DNA of 20,452 nucleotides from Clostridiaceae bacterium UBA6110 (GTDB lineage Bacteria; Bacillota; Clostridia; Clostridiales; Clostridiaceae): contig DIWI01000094.1 of NCBI GenBank assembly GCA_002428415.1, positions 1-20,452 of the forward strand, read 5' to 3'. Shown in pieces: positions 7,063 through 14,585 of the stretch; position 1 is the first letter of the stretch, and every line of letters begins with the position of its first letter. The notes below the pieces were generated by a model. The model had not been told where the DNA came from. It saw only the letters and a program-made list of their open reading frames with translations, and searched no databases. The translations under genes were made by a program, and so were the position numbers.

Positions 7063-8853
7063 ATGCCAGATAATAAAATGAAAAATCAAGACCAGTTTGA
7101 AGATCATGATGAGAGCGAGGAAGCTCTCAAGGAACATCTCAGCTCATCGCATGAACTAGGCGACGAACAGAGGGTTAAGGTGCTGTCCCCTGGGATGCTT
7201 GTCATAAAAAGATTTCTCAGGAACAGGCTTGCAATAATAGGCTTTGTTATAATAGCCTTCATGTTCCTCTTCTCGTTCCTGGGAGGGATCATTTCCCCAT
7301 ACGGTGAAACAGAAGTCTTCAAGTATGTTGGAACCATGTCCAAGGAATATGCAAGCATCACGCAAAATGATGATTACAGATATACTGTTGCGGATGGAAT
7401 GAATTACAGCGGAGTAGCCCACTCGAAGTTCATCCTGGCAAGGAACAGCGGCAAAACCACATTCACCTCCGGGGATATGGAGTACCATATTGTTCAGGAA
7501 GGGAATGAGTTCTACAGGATAGTAACGTCAGATCCGGTTGCAAAGATAACCAACTTCAGGGGAGTGGTGGCTATCAATCCTGTTGATGGAGCGATATTGT
7601 CCGATGCTGTCAAAGCGGCAGCCACTGAAGCGATTACCGGCGGAGTTACTCAGTTCACCGCAGAAGGCGATCTCTATACGATAGTCCAGAGCGGCAGGGA
7701 ATATGTTCTTGGCAAATCTGGAGACGCTGCTATAGAATCCAAATTCATCATCGACCCTGCAGTCCAGTCAACCAAGATAAGCTATGAGTTCGCATATGCT
7801 GTCGAGAAGGCAGTGACAGATGAGACTACAAGCGTATTCACAGTTGGCGGACAGGAGTTTGAGATCGAGGAGGAGGACAACAGGGCAGTCATTTATACCA
7901 AGACAGCCTCAGGCAGGGAAGAGTATGCACTTTTCTCAAAGCTCGCGATACAGCCAAAGTCGCCTGACATTTTCCTGAGCATTGACTTCAAGAGGCGTTT
8001 AAGTGACACCATTACTGAAGGCAAGACAACCTTCATGTTCAAGGATGCCGCTGGCACTGACGTCGAGTATGCTGTATCAAGACTTAACAATGTCTATACT
8101 GTTAAGGCTGATACTCTGACTCACCTCATATCCATACACGAAGCTCCGTCGAAGGCTCACTGGCTTGGCACCGACAAGCATGGAATGGACGTCATAACAA
8201 GACTTATGTACGGAGGAAGGATATCCCTAACCATAGGCTTTATAGTAGTACTTCTCGAGTCTATACTTGGTGTGATCATGGGAGGCATAGCAGGCTACTT
8301 CGGCAAGTGGATAGATATGCTCATCATGCGTATTGTCGATGTGTTCAACTGCATCCCTTTCATGCCGCTACTTATAATACTCGGATCGGTAATGGATGCG
8401 CTTGAAGTCGATCCTCAGCTCAGAATATACTATCTGATGTTCATACTTGGAGTAATGAGCTGGCCGGGAATTGCACGTATGGTCAGGGGGCAGATACTTT
8501 CCCTAAGAGAGCAGGAATTCATGGTAGCTGCAGAGGCGACCGGAATCTCAGTTTCCAGAAGGATATTCAAGCACCTGGTACCGAATGTCATACCGCAGCT
8601 TATAGTATTTGCAACCATGGGACTTGGCGGTGTAATACTCTATGAATCAACGCTGAGCTTCCTCGGCCTCGGAGTTAAGTTCCCTCTTGCTTCATGGGGA
8701 AACATAATAAGCGGCGTATCTACAGCATATGAGATGACGAACTTCTGGTTCGTCTGGATTCCGGCTGGAACGCTCATACTCCTGACTGTGCTGGGATTCA
8801 ATTTCGTGGGTGACGGGCTACGTGATGCCTTCGACCCAAAGATGAAACGGTAG
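7063..8853 (+). CDS. oppC: Peptide ABC transporter permease, OppC/DppC type, with large extracytoplasmic repeat domain
   Basis: Second membrane subunit of the transporter. The N-terminus is cytoplasmic and acidic. Residues about 48-60 (MLVIKRFLRNRLA) lead into the first membrane helix, as in the OppC_N domain. The permease domain resumes with HWLGTDKHGMDVITRLMYGG at residue 366, followed by multiple helices. It has the EAA-type loop EFMVAAEATGISVSRRIFKH and the typical ESTLSFLGLGVKFPLASWGN near the end. OppC proteins are usually about 300 residues. Here roughly 280 extra residues (about 85-365) sit between helix 1 and the conserved GTD motif, on the side expected to face outward. They contain four similar units beginning near residues 132, 196, 257 and 322, each starting with a T/S-x-F-T/M motif and continuing into alternating aromatic/aliphatic strands. 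The start has a GGTGGAGG site 7 nt upstream. Confidence 0.92.
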   Translation: MPDNKMKNQDQFEDHDESEEALKEHLSSSHELGDEQRVKVLSPGMLVIKRFLRNRLAIIGFVIIAFMFLFSFLGGIISPYGETEVFKYVGTMSKEYASITQNDDYRYTVADGMNYSGVAHSKFILARNSGKTTFTSGDMEYHIVQEGNEFYRIVTSDPVAKITNFRGVVAINPVDGAILSDAVKAAATEAITGGVTQFTAEGDLYTIVQSGREYVLGKSGDAAIESKFIIDPAVQSTKISYEFAYAVEKAVTDETTSVFTVGGQEFEIEEEDNRAVIYTKTASGREEYALFSKLAIQPKSPDIFLSIDFKRRLSDTITEGKTTFMFKDAAGTDVEYAVSRLNNVYTVKADTLTHLISIHEAPSKAHWLGTDKHGMDVITRLMYGGRISLTIGFIVVLLESILGVIMGGIAGYFGKWIDMLIMRIVDVFNCIPFMPLLIILGSVMDALEVDPQLRIYYLMFILGVMSWPGIARMVRGQILSLREQEFMVAAEATGISVSRRIFKHLVPNVIPQLIVFATMGLGGVILYESTLSFLGLGVKFPLASWGNIISGVSTAYEMTNFWFVWIPAGTLILLTVLGFNFVGDGLRDAFDPKMKR

Positions 8854-8860
8854 GTAGACA

Positions 8861-10063
8861 ATGGAAGATAAAAAAGGCTTTTTCAATAAGCTTCTAAAAA
8901 AAGGCAACAAGAACTCCTCGATAAAGAACATCAACTATATATCAGCAAAAGAGCTCAGGATGATTTCAAAGGAAAACCGCAGGGTGACTGATGAATTTGA
9001 AAGGCTTAGAAACCGCGAGGATGTTCCGGAGTCTGAATACAAGACAAAAATGAAGAACCCTGAGAACGTACTTGAGATCGAAGACCTCAATACATACTTC
9101 TTTACGGACATCGGAACTGTGAAGGCTGTTGACGGTGTATCCTTCGAGGTACCAAAGGGAAAGACAGTTGGCGTGGTTGGAGAGTCAGGCTGCGGTAAAT
9201 CAGTCACTGCCCTGTCCATAATGCAGCTGGTCCAGAGGCCGCAGGGGCAGATTGTAAAGGGTGAGATAAGGTTCAATACAGATGACTTCGCTTACGATAT
9301 TGCCAAGACTCCGACTGAGCACATGCAGAAGATCAGAGGGAACGAAATCTCCATGATTTTCCAGGAGCCTATGACAAGCCTTAATCCTGTATTCAAGGTA
9401 GGTATGCAGATTGATGAGGTCATTGAGCTTCACAATGAGGGCATGACCAAGGAAGAGGTTAAGGCAAGGACCATTGAGATGATAATAATGGTCGGGATCG
9501 CCAACGCCGAAGGCGTCTATGAGATGTATCCACATGAGCTTTCAGGCGGTATGAGACAGAGGGCCATGATAGCCATGGCACTTGCCTGCACACCTAAGCT
9601 CATAATCGCTGATGAGCCTACAACAGCCCTGGATGTAACCATACAGGCACAGATAATGGACCTTCTGAGACAGCTCAAGGACAAGATAAACAGCAGCATA
9701 ATGCTTATAACCCACGACCTTGGTGTAATAGCGGAGATGGCGGACTATGTGGTCGTAATGTATGCCGGCAGGGTAGTCGAGAAGGGCACAGCGGATGAGA
9801 TTTTCCATAATCCTCTTCACCCGTATACGGTCGGTCTCATGCAAAGCAAACCGAGCAGCAACAGAAGGGTTGAAAGGCTTTACAGCATACCAGGATCGGT
9901 TCCGAATCCTGTAAACATGCCGAATTACTGTTATTTCAAGGACAGATGCAACAGGGCGTTCGAAGCATGCAATGGAGCCTATCCTCCGACTTTTTCAATC
10001 TCGGATACCCATAAGGTAGCCTGCTACCATTACATGAACGGGAAGGAGGGTCAAGATGTCTGA
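8861..10063 (+). CDS. oppD: Peptide ABC transporter ATP-binding protein, OppD/DppD type, with N-terminal extension
   Basis: Cytoplasmic ATPase that powers peptide import with its partner encoded next. It shows Walker A GESGCGKS, Q-loop FQEPMTSLNP, signature LSGGMRQRAMIAMAL, Walker B LIIADEPTTALD and switch His in LITHDLGV. The C-terminal oligopeptide-transporter domain has Cys residues in CYFKDRCNRAFEACNG and VACYHY, the set that binds an iron-sulfur cluster in characterised DppD proteins. The conserved domain only begins near residue 70 (VLEIEDLNTYF). The first ~68 residues are a Lys-rich, hydrophilic extension not usual in OppD. The chosen ATG lies 7 bp after the oppC stop and has only a modest GGTAG site. 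Internal ATG starts exist but I see no better ribosome site. It overlaps oppF by 8 bp. Confidence 0.93.
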   Translation: MEDKKGFFNKLLKKGNKNSSIKNINYISAKELRMISKENRRVTDEFERLRNREDVPESEYKTKMKNPENVLEIEDLNTYFFTDIGTVKAVDGVSFEVPKGKTVGVVGESGCGKSVTALSIMQLVQRPQGQIVKGEIRFNTDDFAYDIAKTPTEHMQKIRGNEISMIFQEPMTSLNPVFKVGMQIDEVIELHNEGMTKEEVKARTIEMIIMVGIANAEGVYEMYPHELSGGMRQRAMIAMALACTPKLIIADEPTTALDVTIQAQIMDLLRQLKDKINSSIMLITHDLGVIAEMADYVVVMYAGRVVEKGTADEIFHNPLHPYTVGLMQSKPSSNRRVERLYSIPGSVPNPVNMPNYCYFKDRCNRAFEACNGAYPPTFSISDTHKVACYHYMNGKEGQDV

Positions 10064-11072
10064 AGCAATTAGGAAAACAGTTGAGCAGACGGATGAAGAC
10101 ATCCTCTTAGAAGTAAAGAACCTTAAGAAGTACTTCCCGATTTCCGGTGGAATGTTCTCAAAGGTCAAGGGATATGTCAAAGCGGTGGATGACGTCAGCT
10201 TCAGCATAAAACGAGGCACTACGATGGGCCTGGTCGGAGAATCCGGCTGTGGCAAGACGACGATCGGAAAGACGATACTAAGGCTCAATGAGATAACAAG
10301 CGGATCAGTCAAGTTCGACGGGATCGATATCCATGCCCTGAGCAAGAAGGACCTGAGAGCCATGAGGCCAAGGATCCAGATAATTTTCCAGGATCCATAT
10401 TCGAGCCTTTCTCCAAGGATGCCAGTCGGCGAAATAATCGGAGAGGCTGTCAGGGAGAAAAAGCTCGTACCTGAGGACCAGTTCGATGATTACATTTCGC
10501 AGATCATGCTCGACTGCGGACTCCAGGTTTACCACAAGGACAGATATCCGCATGAGTTTTCAGGCGGACAGAGGCAGAGGATCTGCATTGCCAGAGCTCT
10601 CGCACTCAACCCGGAATTCATAGTCTGCGATGAGCCGGTATCGGCACTGGATGTTTCAATACAGGCGCAGATAATAAACCTTCTGAACGATCTTCAGGAC
10701 AAGTACAAGCTCACCTACCTGTTTATATCTCACGACCTTTCGGTTGTCGAGCATATTTCAGACACGGTAGGAGTAATGTACCTTGGAAATCTGGTAGAGT
10801 ATGCGGACAAGGATTCCATTTTCAAAAACCCGCTGCATCCTTATACCTCTGCGCTCTTCAGTGCGATCCCCATACCGGATCCTGATGTGAAGACTGAGAG
10901 GATAATACTTGAGGGCAGCATCCCTTCTCCGGCTAATCCGCCATCAGGCTGCAAGTTCCATACAAGATGCAGGTACTGCATGGAGGTATGCAAGACTGTA
11001 GTTCCTGAGATGCTGATGATCGAAGAGGGTCATCATGTAGCCTGCCACCTATATACAGGAGTTAAAAAATGA
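10056..11072 (+). CDS. oppF: Peptide ABC transporter ATP-binding protein, OppF/DppF type
   Basis: Second cytoplasmic ATPase of the importer, expected to form a heterodimer with the OppD-type subunit under the two permeases. The 338 residues are standard length. Motifs in order are Walker A GESGCGKT, Q-loop FQDPYSSLSPR (the SSLSPR form is typical of OppF), signature FSGGQRQRICIARAL, Walker B FIVCDEPVSALD and switch His LFISHDLSV. The C-terminal domain carries Cys in CKFHTRCRYCMEVCK and VACHLY. The ATG lies inside the end of oppD with an 8-bp overlap (ATGTCTGA) and a strong AAGGAGGG site 8 nt upstream, so translation is coupled. Its own stop overlaps the next small gene by 4 bp (ATGA). Confidence 0.95.
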   Translation: MSEAIRKTVEQTDEDILLEVKNLKKYFPISGGMFSKVKGYVKAVDDVSFSIKRGTTMGLVGESGCGKTTIGKTILRLNEITSGSVKFDGIDIHALSKKDLRAMRPRIQIIFQDPYSSLSPRMPVGEIIGEAVREKKLVPEDQFDDYISQIMLDCGLQVYHKDRYPHEFSGGQRQRICIARALALNPEFIVCDEPVSALDVSIQAQIINLLNDLQDKYKLTYLFISHDLSVVEHISDTVGVMYLGNLVEYADKDSIFKNPLHPYTSALFSAIPIPDPDVKTERIILEGSIPSPANPPSGCKFHTRCRYCMEVCKTVVPEMLMIEEGHHVACHLYTGVKK

Positions 11073-11317
11073 AGAAGGACAGATCATTCGAGGATGACGG
11101 CAGAGTTGTTGCCGATATGAATTTTGATGGTGCGCCATGGTATGAGAAGAAAAAAAAGAAGCAGGATGTTTTTGTGGGAGACGGCTCTTCGACTGATCCA
11201 AGGGAAACCTTTCGCATGATGAAGTACGCCACGCTTGCAGGCCTTGCCATTGCCCTTGTTTTCATACTTGCATTTTTCCTGTTCGTACTTTTCTCGACCA
11301 TGATCTGGCTAAGGTAA
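11069..11317 (+). CDS. Small single-pass membrane protein of the transporter operon
   Basis: I do not recognise this 82-residue protein. It starts with a charged, hydrophilic N-terminal half (residues 1-50) containing GAPWYEKKKKKQ. One long hydrophobic helix follows at about 54-80 (YATLAGLAIALVFILAFFLF) and ends with IWLR. With no cleavable signal and many lysines before the helix, an inside-N topology is likely. The ATG overlaps the oppF stop by 4 bp, a classic translational-coupling arrangement, which supports it being a real gene co-expressed with the transporter. It may be an accessory or anchoring subunit, but nothing in the sequence proves this. It is 4 bp from the next gene. Confidence 0.72.
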   Translation: MKKDRSFEDDGRVVADMNFDGAPWYEKKKKKQDVFVGDGSSTDPRETFRMMKYATLAGLAIALVFILAFFLFVLFSTMIWLR

Positions 11318-11321
11318 TCAA

Positions 11322-11546
11322 ATGAGTGAAAAGGACATGTCAAAATTCAAAAGGCACATCACAAAGTGTCCACATTGCGGCAAGGACGTACTTGACCACA
11401 TGACTGAATGCCCATTCTGCCATGGCGAGCTTGAGAGCTATTCCTATAAACCTCTCGATCCGGAAAAGGTCAAAAGGATACGGGTAATAGCAACAATTGT
11501 AATTCTTGCTCTGGCAGCCATAATTTTCATATCAGCAAACCTTTGA
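11322..11546 (+). CDS. Zinc-ribbon membrane-anchored small protein
   Basis: This 74-residue protein has an N-terminal zinc ribbon with two CxxC knuckles (CPHCGKDVLDHMTECPFCHG, residues 15-34). A short linker and one C-terminal membrane helix (IRVIATIVILALAAIIFISA) end almost at the C-terminus, so it should be tail-anchored with the zinc ribbon in the cytoplasm. Small zinc-ribbon membrane proteins of this shape are common in Firmicutes and mostly uncharacterised. It follows the preceding gene by 4 bp and is the last gene before the operon terminator, so it is probably co-expressed with the peptide transporter. Its ribosome site is weak (AAGGTAA, overlapping the previous stop), so it may rely on coupling. 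Confidence 0.78.
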   Translation: MSEKDMSKFKRHITKCPHCGKDVLDHMTECPFCHGELESYSYKPLDPEKVKRIRVIATIVILALAAIIFISANL

Positions 11547-11562
11547 CAGGTTAAATTGCGAG

Positions 11563-11600
11563 TCTCCGGAACGATTCATCGGACCGGAGATGTTTTTTTT
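11563..11600 (+). terminator. Terminator of the peptide transporter operon
   Basis: TCTCCGG (11563-11569) pairs with CCGGAGA (11584-11590). The interior extends through an AA/GA mismatch into CGAT/ATCG around a small TC loop. Eight T residues follow at 11593-11600. This ends the seven-gene operon starting at 3605. Confidence 0.88.
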
Positions 11601-11654
11601 CATCCCGATTTCAGCACAATACTTTAGGGCCCTTGTTTTATGTGTCTATAGCAG

Positions 11655-11681
11655 AGAATTCTGTACAATATACACAATTCT
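11655..11681. promoter_or_regulatory. Palindromic operator candidate upstream of the dGTPase gene
   Basis: AGAATTCTGT (11655-11664) and ACACAATTCT (11672-11681) are an inverted repeat matching at 9 of 10 positions around a 7-nt centre. The TACAAT at 11664-11669, a possible -10 box, lies inside it. The shape suits a dimeric repressor, and the site is in the only gap before dgt-dnaG-rpoD. It does not match the Gram-positive LexA box. The regulator is unknown. Confidence 0.4.
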
Positions 11682-11764
11682 TCATAACATTTGAATAATT
11701 GGAGCAGCAAATAAAGGATTAAATGAATCTGTGTGGAATAATCAATAATACGGAGGTGTTTTCC

Positions 11765-12790
11765 ATGAACATCAGGGAAATGATCGAGTCAAACGAAGAC
11801 AAGGTATTCATCAGGGAAGCCTTTTTTTCAAGAGACTCGAGAGGGAGGGAAAGGTATGAGGAGCCGGACACCTACAGGACCTGCTTCATGCATGACAGGG
11901 ACCGGATAATCCATTCCAAATCCTTCAGAAGGCTTAAGCACAAGACACAGGTATACATAAGGACCTCCGGAGACCATTACAGGACAAGGCTGACACACAC
12001 CCTTGAAGTTTCTCAGATAGCAAGGACCATCGGCCGGGGACTGTCAGTAAATGAAGACCTTATCGAGGCAATAACTCTTGGGCATGACATCGGACATGTG
12101 GCCTTTGCCCATAATGGCGAAGAGGTGCTGGAGGAAAGGCTTGGTGCATTCAGGCATAATGAGCAGTCGATCAGGGTGCTTAAGAAACTTGAGAAGGACG
12201 GTGCTGGTCTCAACCTTACATGGGAAGTGCTGGATGGAGTGCTTCACCACAGCGGATTCTCTGATGCAACGGATTCAGCCTCGACGATCGAAGGTCAGAT
12301 TGCAAGGTATTCAGACAAGATAGCCTATGTTAACCATGACATCGATGATTCAATACGGGCTGGGATCCTGAGTACTGATATGATACCGGGGGAATTCACG
12401 GACGTGCTTGGAGAGACTCACTCCAGGAGGATAGATACTCTGGTCCGGGATATCGTTGAAACGACCAAAGCGAATCTTGCCAATGGAGAGAAAAGGGTAT
12501 CGCTTTCGGAGGACATAGGCAAGGCGATGTCAGGTCTCAGGGATTTCATGTTCCGTGATATCTATACGGGTGAGCAGCTAAGGGCTGAAAGGGACAAAGC
12601 GAAGTTCGTCCTGCACAGGCTTTTCGACCATTACGAGGAAAAGGTGGAGGATATGCCTGAGCTATACAGGAAGATTGCAGAAGAAGAGGGAGTGACGAGA
12701 GCAGTTGCTGACTTTTTGGCAGGAATGACGGATGATTATGCCATTGCATCCTTCAACAGGATTTATGTTCCGAAGTTTGTATTCTTCTAG
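11765..12790 (+). CDS. dgt: dGTP triphosphohydrolase-like HD-domain protein
   Basis: Member of the deoxyguanosinetriphosphate triphosphohydrolase-like family of the HD superfamily, expected to hydrolyse dNTPs to nucleoside and triphosphate and so trim dNTP pools. The early RDRIIHSKSFRRLKHKTQVY is family-typical. Metal ligands are visible as His78 in THTLEVSQ, His107-Asp108 in GHDIGH, and a later Asp in SDKIAYVNHD. The open frame reaches 11723, but the ATG at 11765 has a perfect GGAGGTG ribosome site 8 nt upstream and gives MNIREMIESNEDKVF, so I use it (341 residues). The gene precedes dnaG and rpoD, an order common in clostridia and consistent with a replication and transcription start-up cluster. 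A palindrome lies upstream. The exact nucleotide preference is not readable from sequence. Confidence 0.92.
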   Translation: MNIREMIESNEDKVFIREAFFSRDSRGRERYEEPDTYRTCFMHDRDRIIHSKSFRRLKHKTQVYIRTSGDHYRTRLTHTLEVSQIARTIGRGLSVNEDLIEAITLGHDIGHVAFAHNGEEVLEERLGAFRHNEQSIRVLKKLEKDGAGLNLTWEVLDGVLHHSGFSDATDSASTIEGQIARYSDKIAYVNHDIDDSIRAGILSTDMIPGEFTDVLGETHSRRIDTLVRDIVETTKANLANGEKRVSLSEDIGKAMSGLRDFMFRDIYTGEQLRAERDKAKFVLHRLFDHYEEKVEDMPELYRKIAEEEGVTRAVADFLAGMTDDYAIASFNRIYVPKFVFF

Positions 12791-12805
12791 CAGGTATGAT
12801 ATAAT
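12777..12805 (+). promoter_or_regulatory. Internal promoter for dnaG-rpoD
   Basis: TTGTAT (12777-12782), a 17-nt spacer and a perfect TATAAT (12800-12805), with TG at 12797-12798 forming the extended -10 TGATATAAT. It overlaps the stop of dgt and lies 37 bp before the dnaG GTG start, so primase and the sigma factor can be transcribed independently of dgt. Confidence 0.65.
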
Positions 12806-12841
12806 TCAATTTTGTTACGACTTTTTGAGGTGGTAAAACCA

Positions 12842-14581
12842 GTGGCATTTTCAGAGGATATCATAGAAAAAGTGAAGGAATCCAACGACATAGTTGATGT
12901 CATCTCAGAGAGAGTAAAGCTCAAGAGAGCTGGCAGGAGCTGGACAGGACTCTGCCCGTTCCATAGTGAGAAGACTCCGTCCTTCAATGTGTCCTCAGAC
13001 AAGCAGTTTTATAAGTGCTTTGGCTGCGGTGAGGGCGGAAATGTAATAACATTTGTTATGAAGACCAGAAACCTTCCCTTTCATGAAGCCTTGAAATACC
13101 TCGCAGACCGTGCGAATATCGATATCGGCGAGGATGAAGGCAGAAAGAATGAGACGGAGAAGAGGGAAGTCTTCTACAGGATGAATACAGAAGCAGCCAG
13201 GTTCTATTTCAGAAACCTTACCCTCAACAAGAATGTAAGGGAGTACCTCTACAGAAGAGGGATTTCGGAGAAGACCATAAGGCATTTCGGCCTTGGCTTT
13301 TCACAGGATTCCTGGGATTCGCTCCTCAAATACCTGAAGGCTATGAATTTCAAGCCTGATGACATAGTTGAAAACGGCCTTGCCTTGAAGAGCAAGGAGG
13401 GAAGGGTCTATGACCGCTTCAGGAACAGACTGATGTTTCCTGTTTTCGATGCCAGAGGACGCGTAATCGGATTTGGAGGCAGGGTTCTTGATGATTCAAA
13501 ACCCAAGTATCTGAATTCGCCTGAGACACCTATTTTCCATAAGGGTACGAACCTTTACGGGCTTAATTTCGCTCTGAAAGCAGGCAAGGAAAGACAGTAC
13601 ATAATTGTCGAAGGGTATATGGACCTCATCAGCCTGCACCAGGCTGGAATAACCAATGTGGTGGCGTCACTCGGAACTGCACTTACAAAGGTGCAGGCAA
13701 AGCTTCTGAGGAGATATTGTGAGGAGATACTTATCTCGTATGATGCGGATACGGCCGGTCAGGCTGCGACGCTCAGGGGACTTGAGATTTTAAGGGAAGA
13801 GGGTTTTGACGTGAAGGTCATAAGGGTACCTGATGGAAAGGACCCGGATGATTATGTAAGGAAGCATGGCGAAGCGGGATTCCGGAACATTGCAGCGGAT
13901 GCGCTGCCTCTGATAGATTACAGGCTTGAGAATGCAAAAGGCAATCTCAGCATGTCGAAGGAAGAGGACAGGATCGCGTATGCCAGAAGAGCCACGGAAA
14001 TACTTAAAGAGCTTGATCCCATTGAAAAGGATGTATACATCAGGAAGGTCAGTGAAGATTCGGGTATATCAGAGAATGCCCTCATGGACATGCTAAAAGG
14101 AAACAAGGGCAGGGAACAGTCAGAGGCTGCTCCGGGCCATGAGATGCAATCATTCATTGAACAGGCCCATGTCAAGGCTGAAAGGAACCTTCTGAGGCTG
14201 CTGGCCGAGGGAGACCTGATACTTCGTGAAAGGCTGACTGAAGGTGATATGGTGCTTCAAAGCCACAAACTCATCTGGTCGCTTGTAGAAGGTTATAAGG
14301 GACCAAGAGAAGGAATCTGGAAGCATGTCGAATCAGGCTGCACCGATGTTGAATCAAGCAAGGAATGGGCAATAATAAAGAGTCAGGTTGAGGTACCTTC
14401 GGATATAGACAAGGAAGTGCTTGCCGAGGATTACCTTAAGACAATAAGACATTATGAAATTGAATCGAAGAAAAGGGCAATGCAAAAGAAAATCAAGGAA
14501 CTTGAAGAAAAAGGATTATTGAAGGAGTCGCTGGAACTCGCAAAGGAACTAATCGAGTTGCAGAAGGCTTCAGGGAGGTAG
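12842..14581 (+). CDS. dnaG: DNA primase
   Basis: Synthesises RNA primers for replication on the lagging strand and at origins. The N-terminal CHC2 zinc-binding domain has Cys38, His41, Cys59 and Cys62 (CPFHSEKTPSF ... KCFGCGEGG). The catalytic core has VYDRFRNRLMFPVFDARGRVIGFGGR near residue 190-215. The TOPRIM fold has Glu257 in VEGYMD and Asp301/Asp303 in YDADTAGQAA. The C-terminal ~150 residues are the variable helicase-binding region. An open frame goes back to a TTG at 12812, but GAGGTGG 9 nt before the GTG at 12842 gives the typical start MAFSEDIIEKVKESNDIVDV (579 residues), so GTG is the start. It has its own extended -10 promoter and is 4 bp upstream of rpoD. Confidence 0.96.
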   Translation: MAFSEDIIEKVKESNDIVDVISERVKLKRAGRSWTGLCPFHSEKTPSFNVSSDKQFYKCFGCGEGGNVITFVMKTRNLPFHEALKYLADRANIDIGEDEGRKNETEKREVFYRMNTEAARFYFRNLTLNKNVREYLYRRGISEKTIRHFGLGFSQDSWDSLLKYLKAMNFKPDDIVENGLALKSKEGRVYDRFRNRLMFPVFDARGRVIGFGGRVLDDSKPKYLNSPETPIFHKGTNLYGLNFALKAGKERQYIIVEGYMDLISLHQAGITNVVASLGTALTKVQAKLLRRYCEEILISYDADTAGQAATLRGLEILREEGFDVKVIRVPDGKDPDDYVRKHGEAGFRNIAADALPLIDYRLENAKGNLSMSKEEDRIAYARRATEILKELDPIEKDVYIRKVSEDSGISENALMDMLKGNKGREQSEAAPGHEMQSFIEQAHVKAERNLLRLLAEGDLILRERLTEGDMVLQSHKLIWSLVEGYKGPREGIWKHVESGCTDVESSKEWAIIKSQVEVPSDIDKEVLAEDYLKTIRHYEIESKKRAMQKKIKELEEKGLLKESLELAKELIELQKASGR

Positions 14582-14585
14582 CGGC

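Noticed and set aside
11655..11681. LexA/SOS box upstream of dgt
   Set aside because: It lacks the CGAAC...GTTCG halves of the Gram-positive LexA site.
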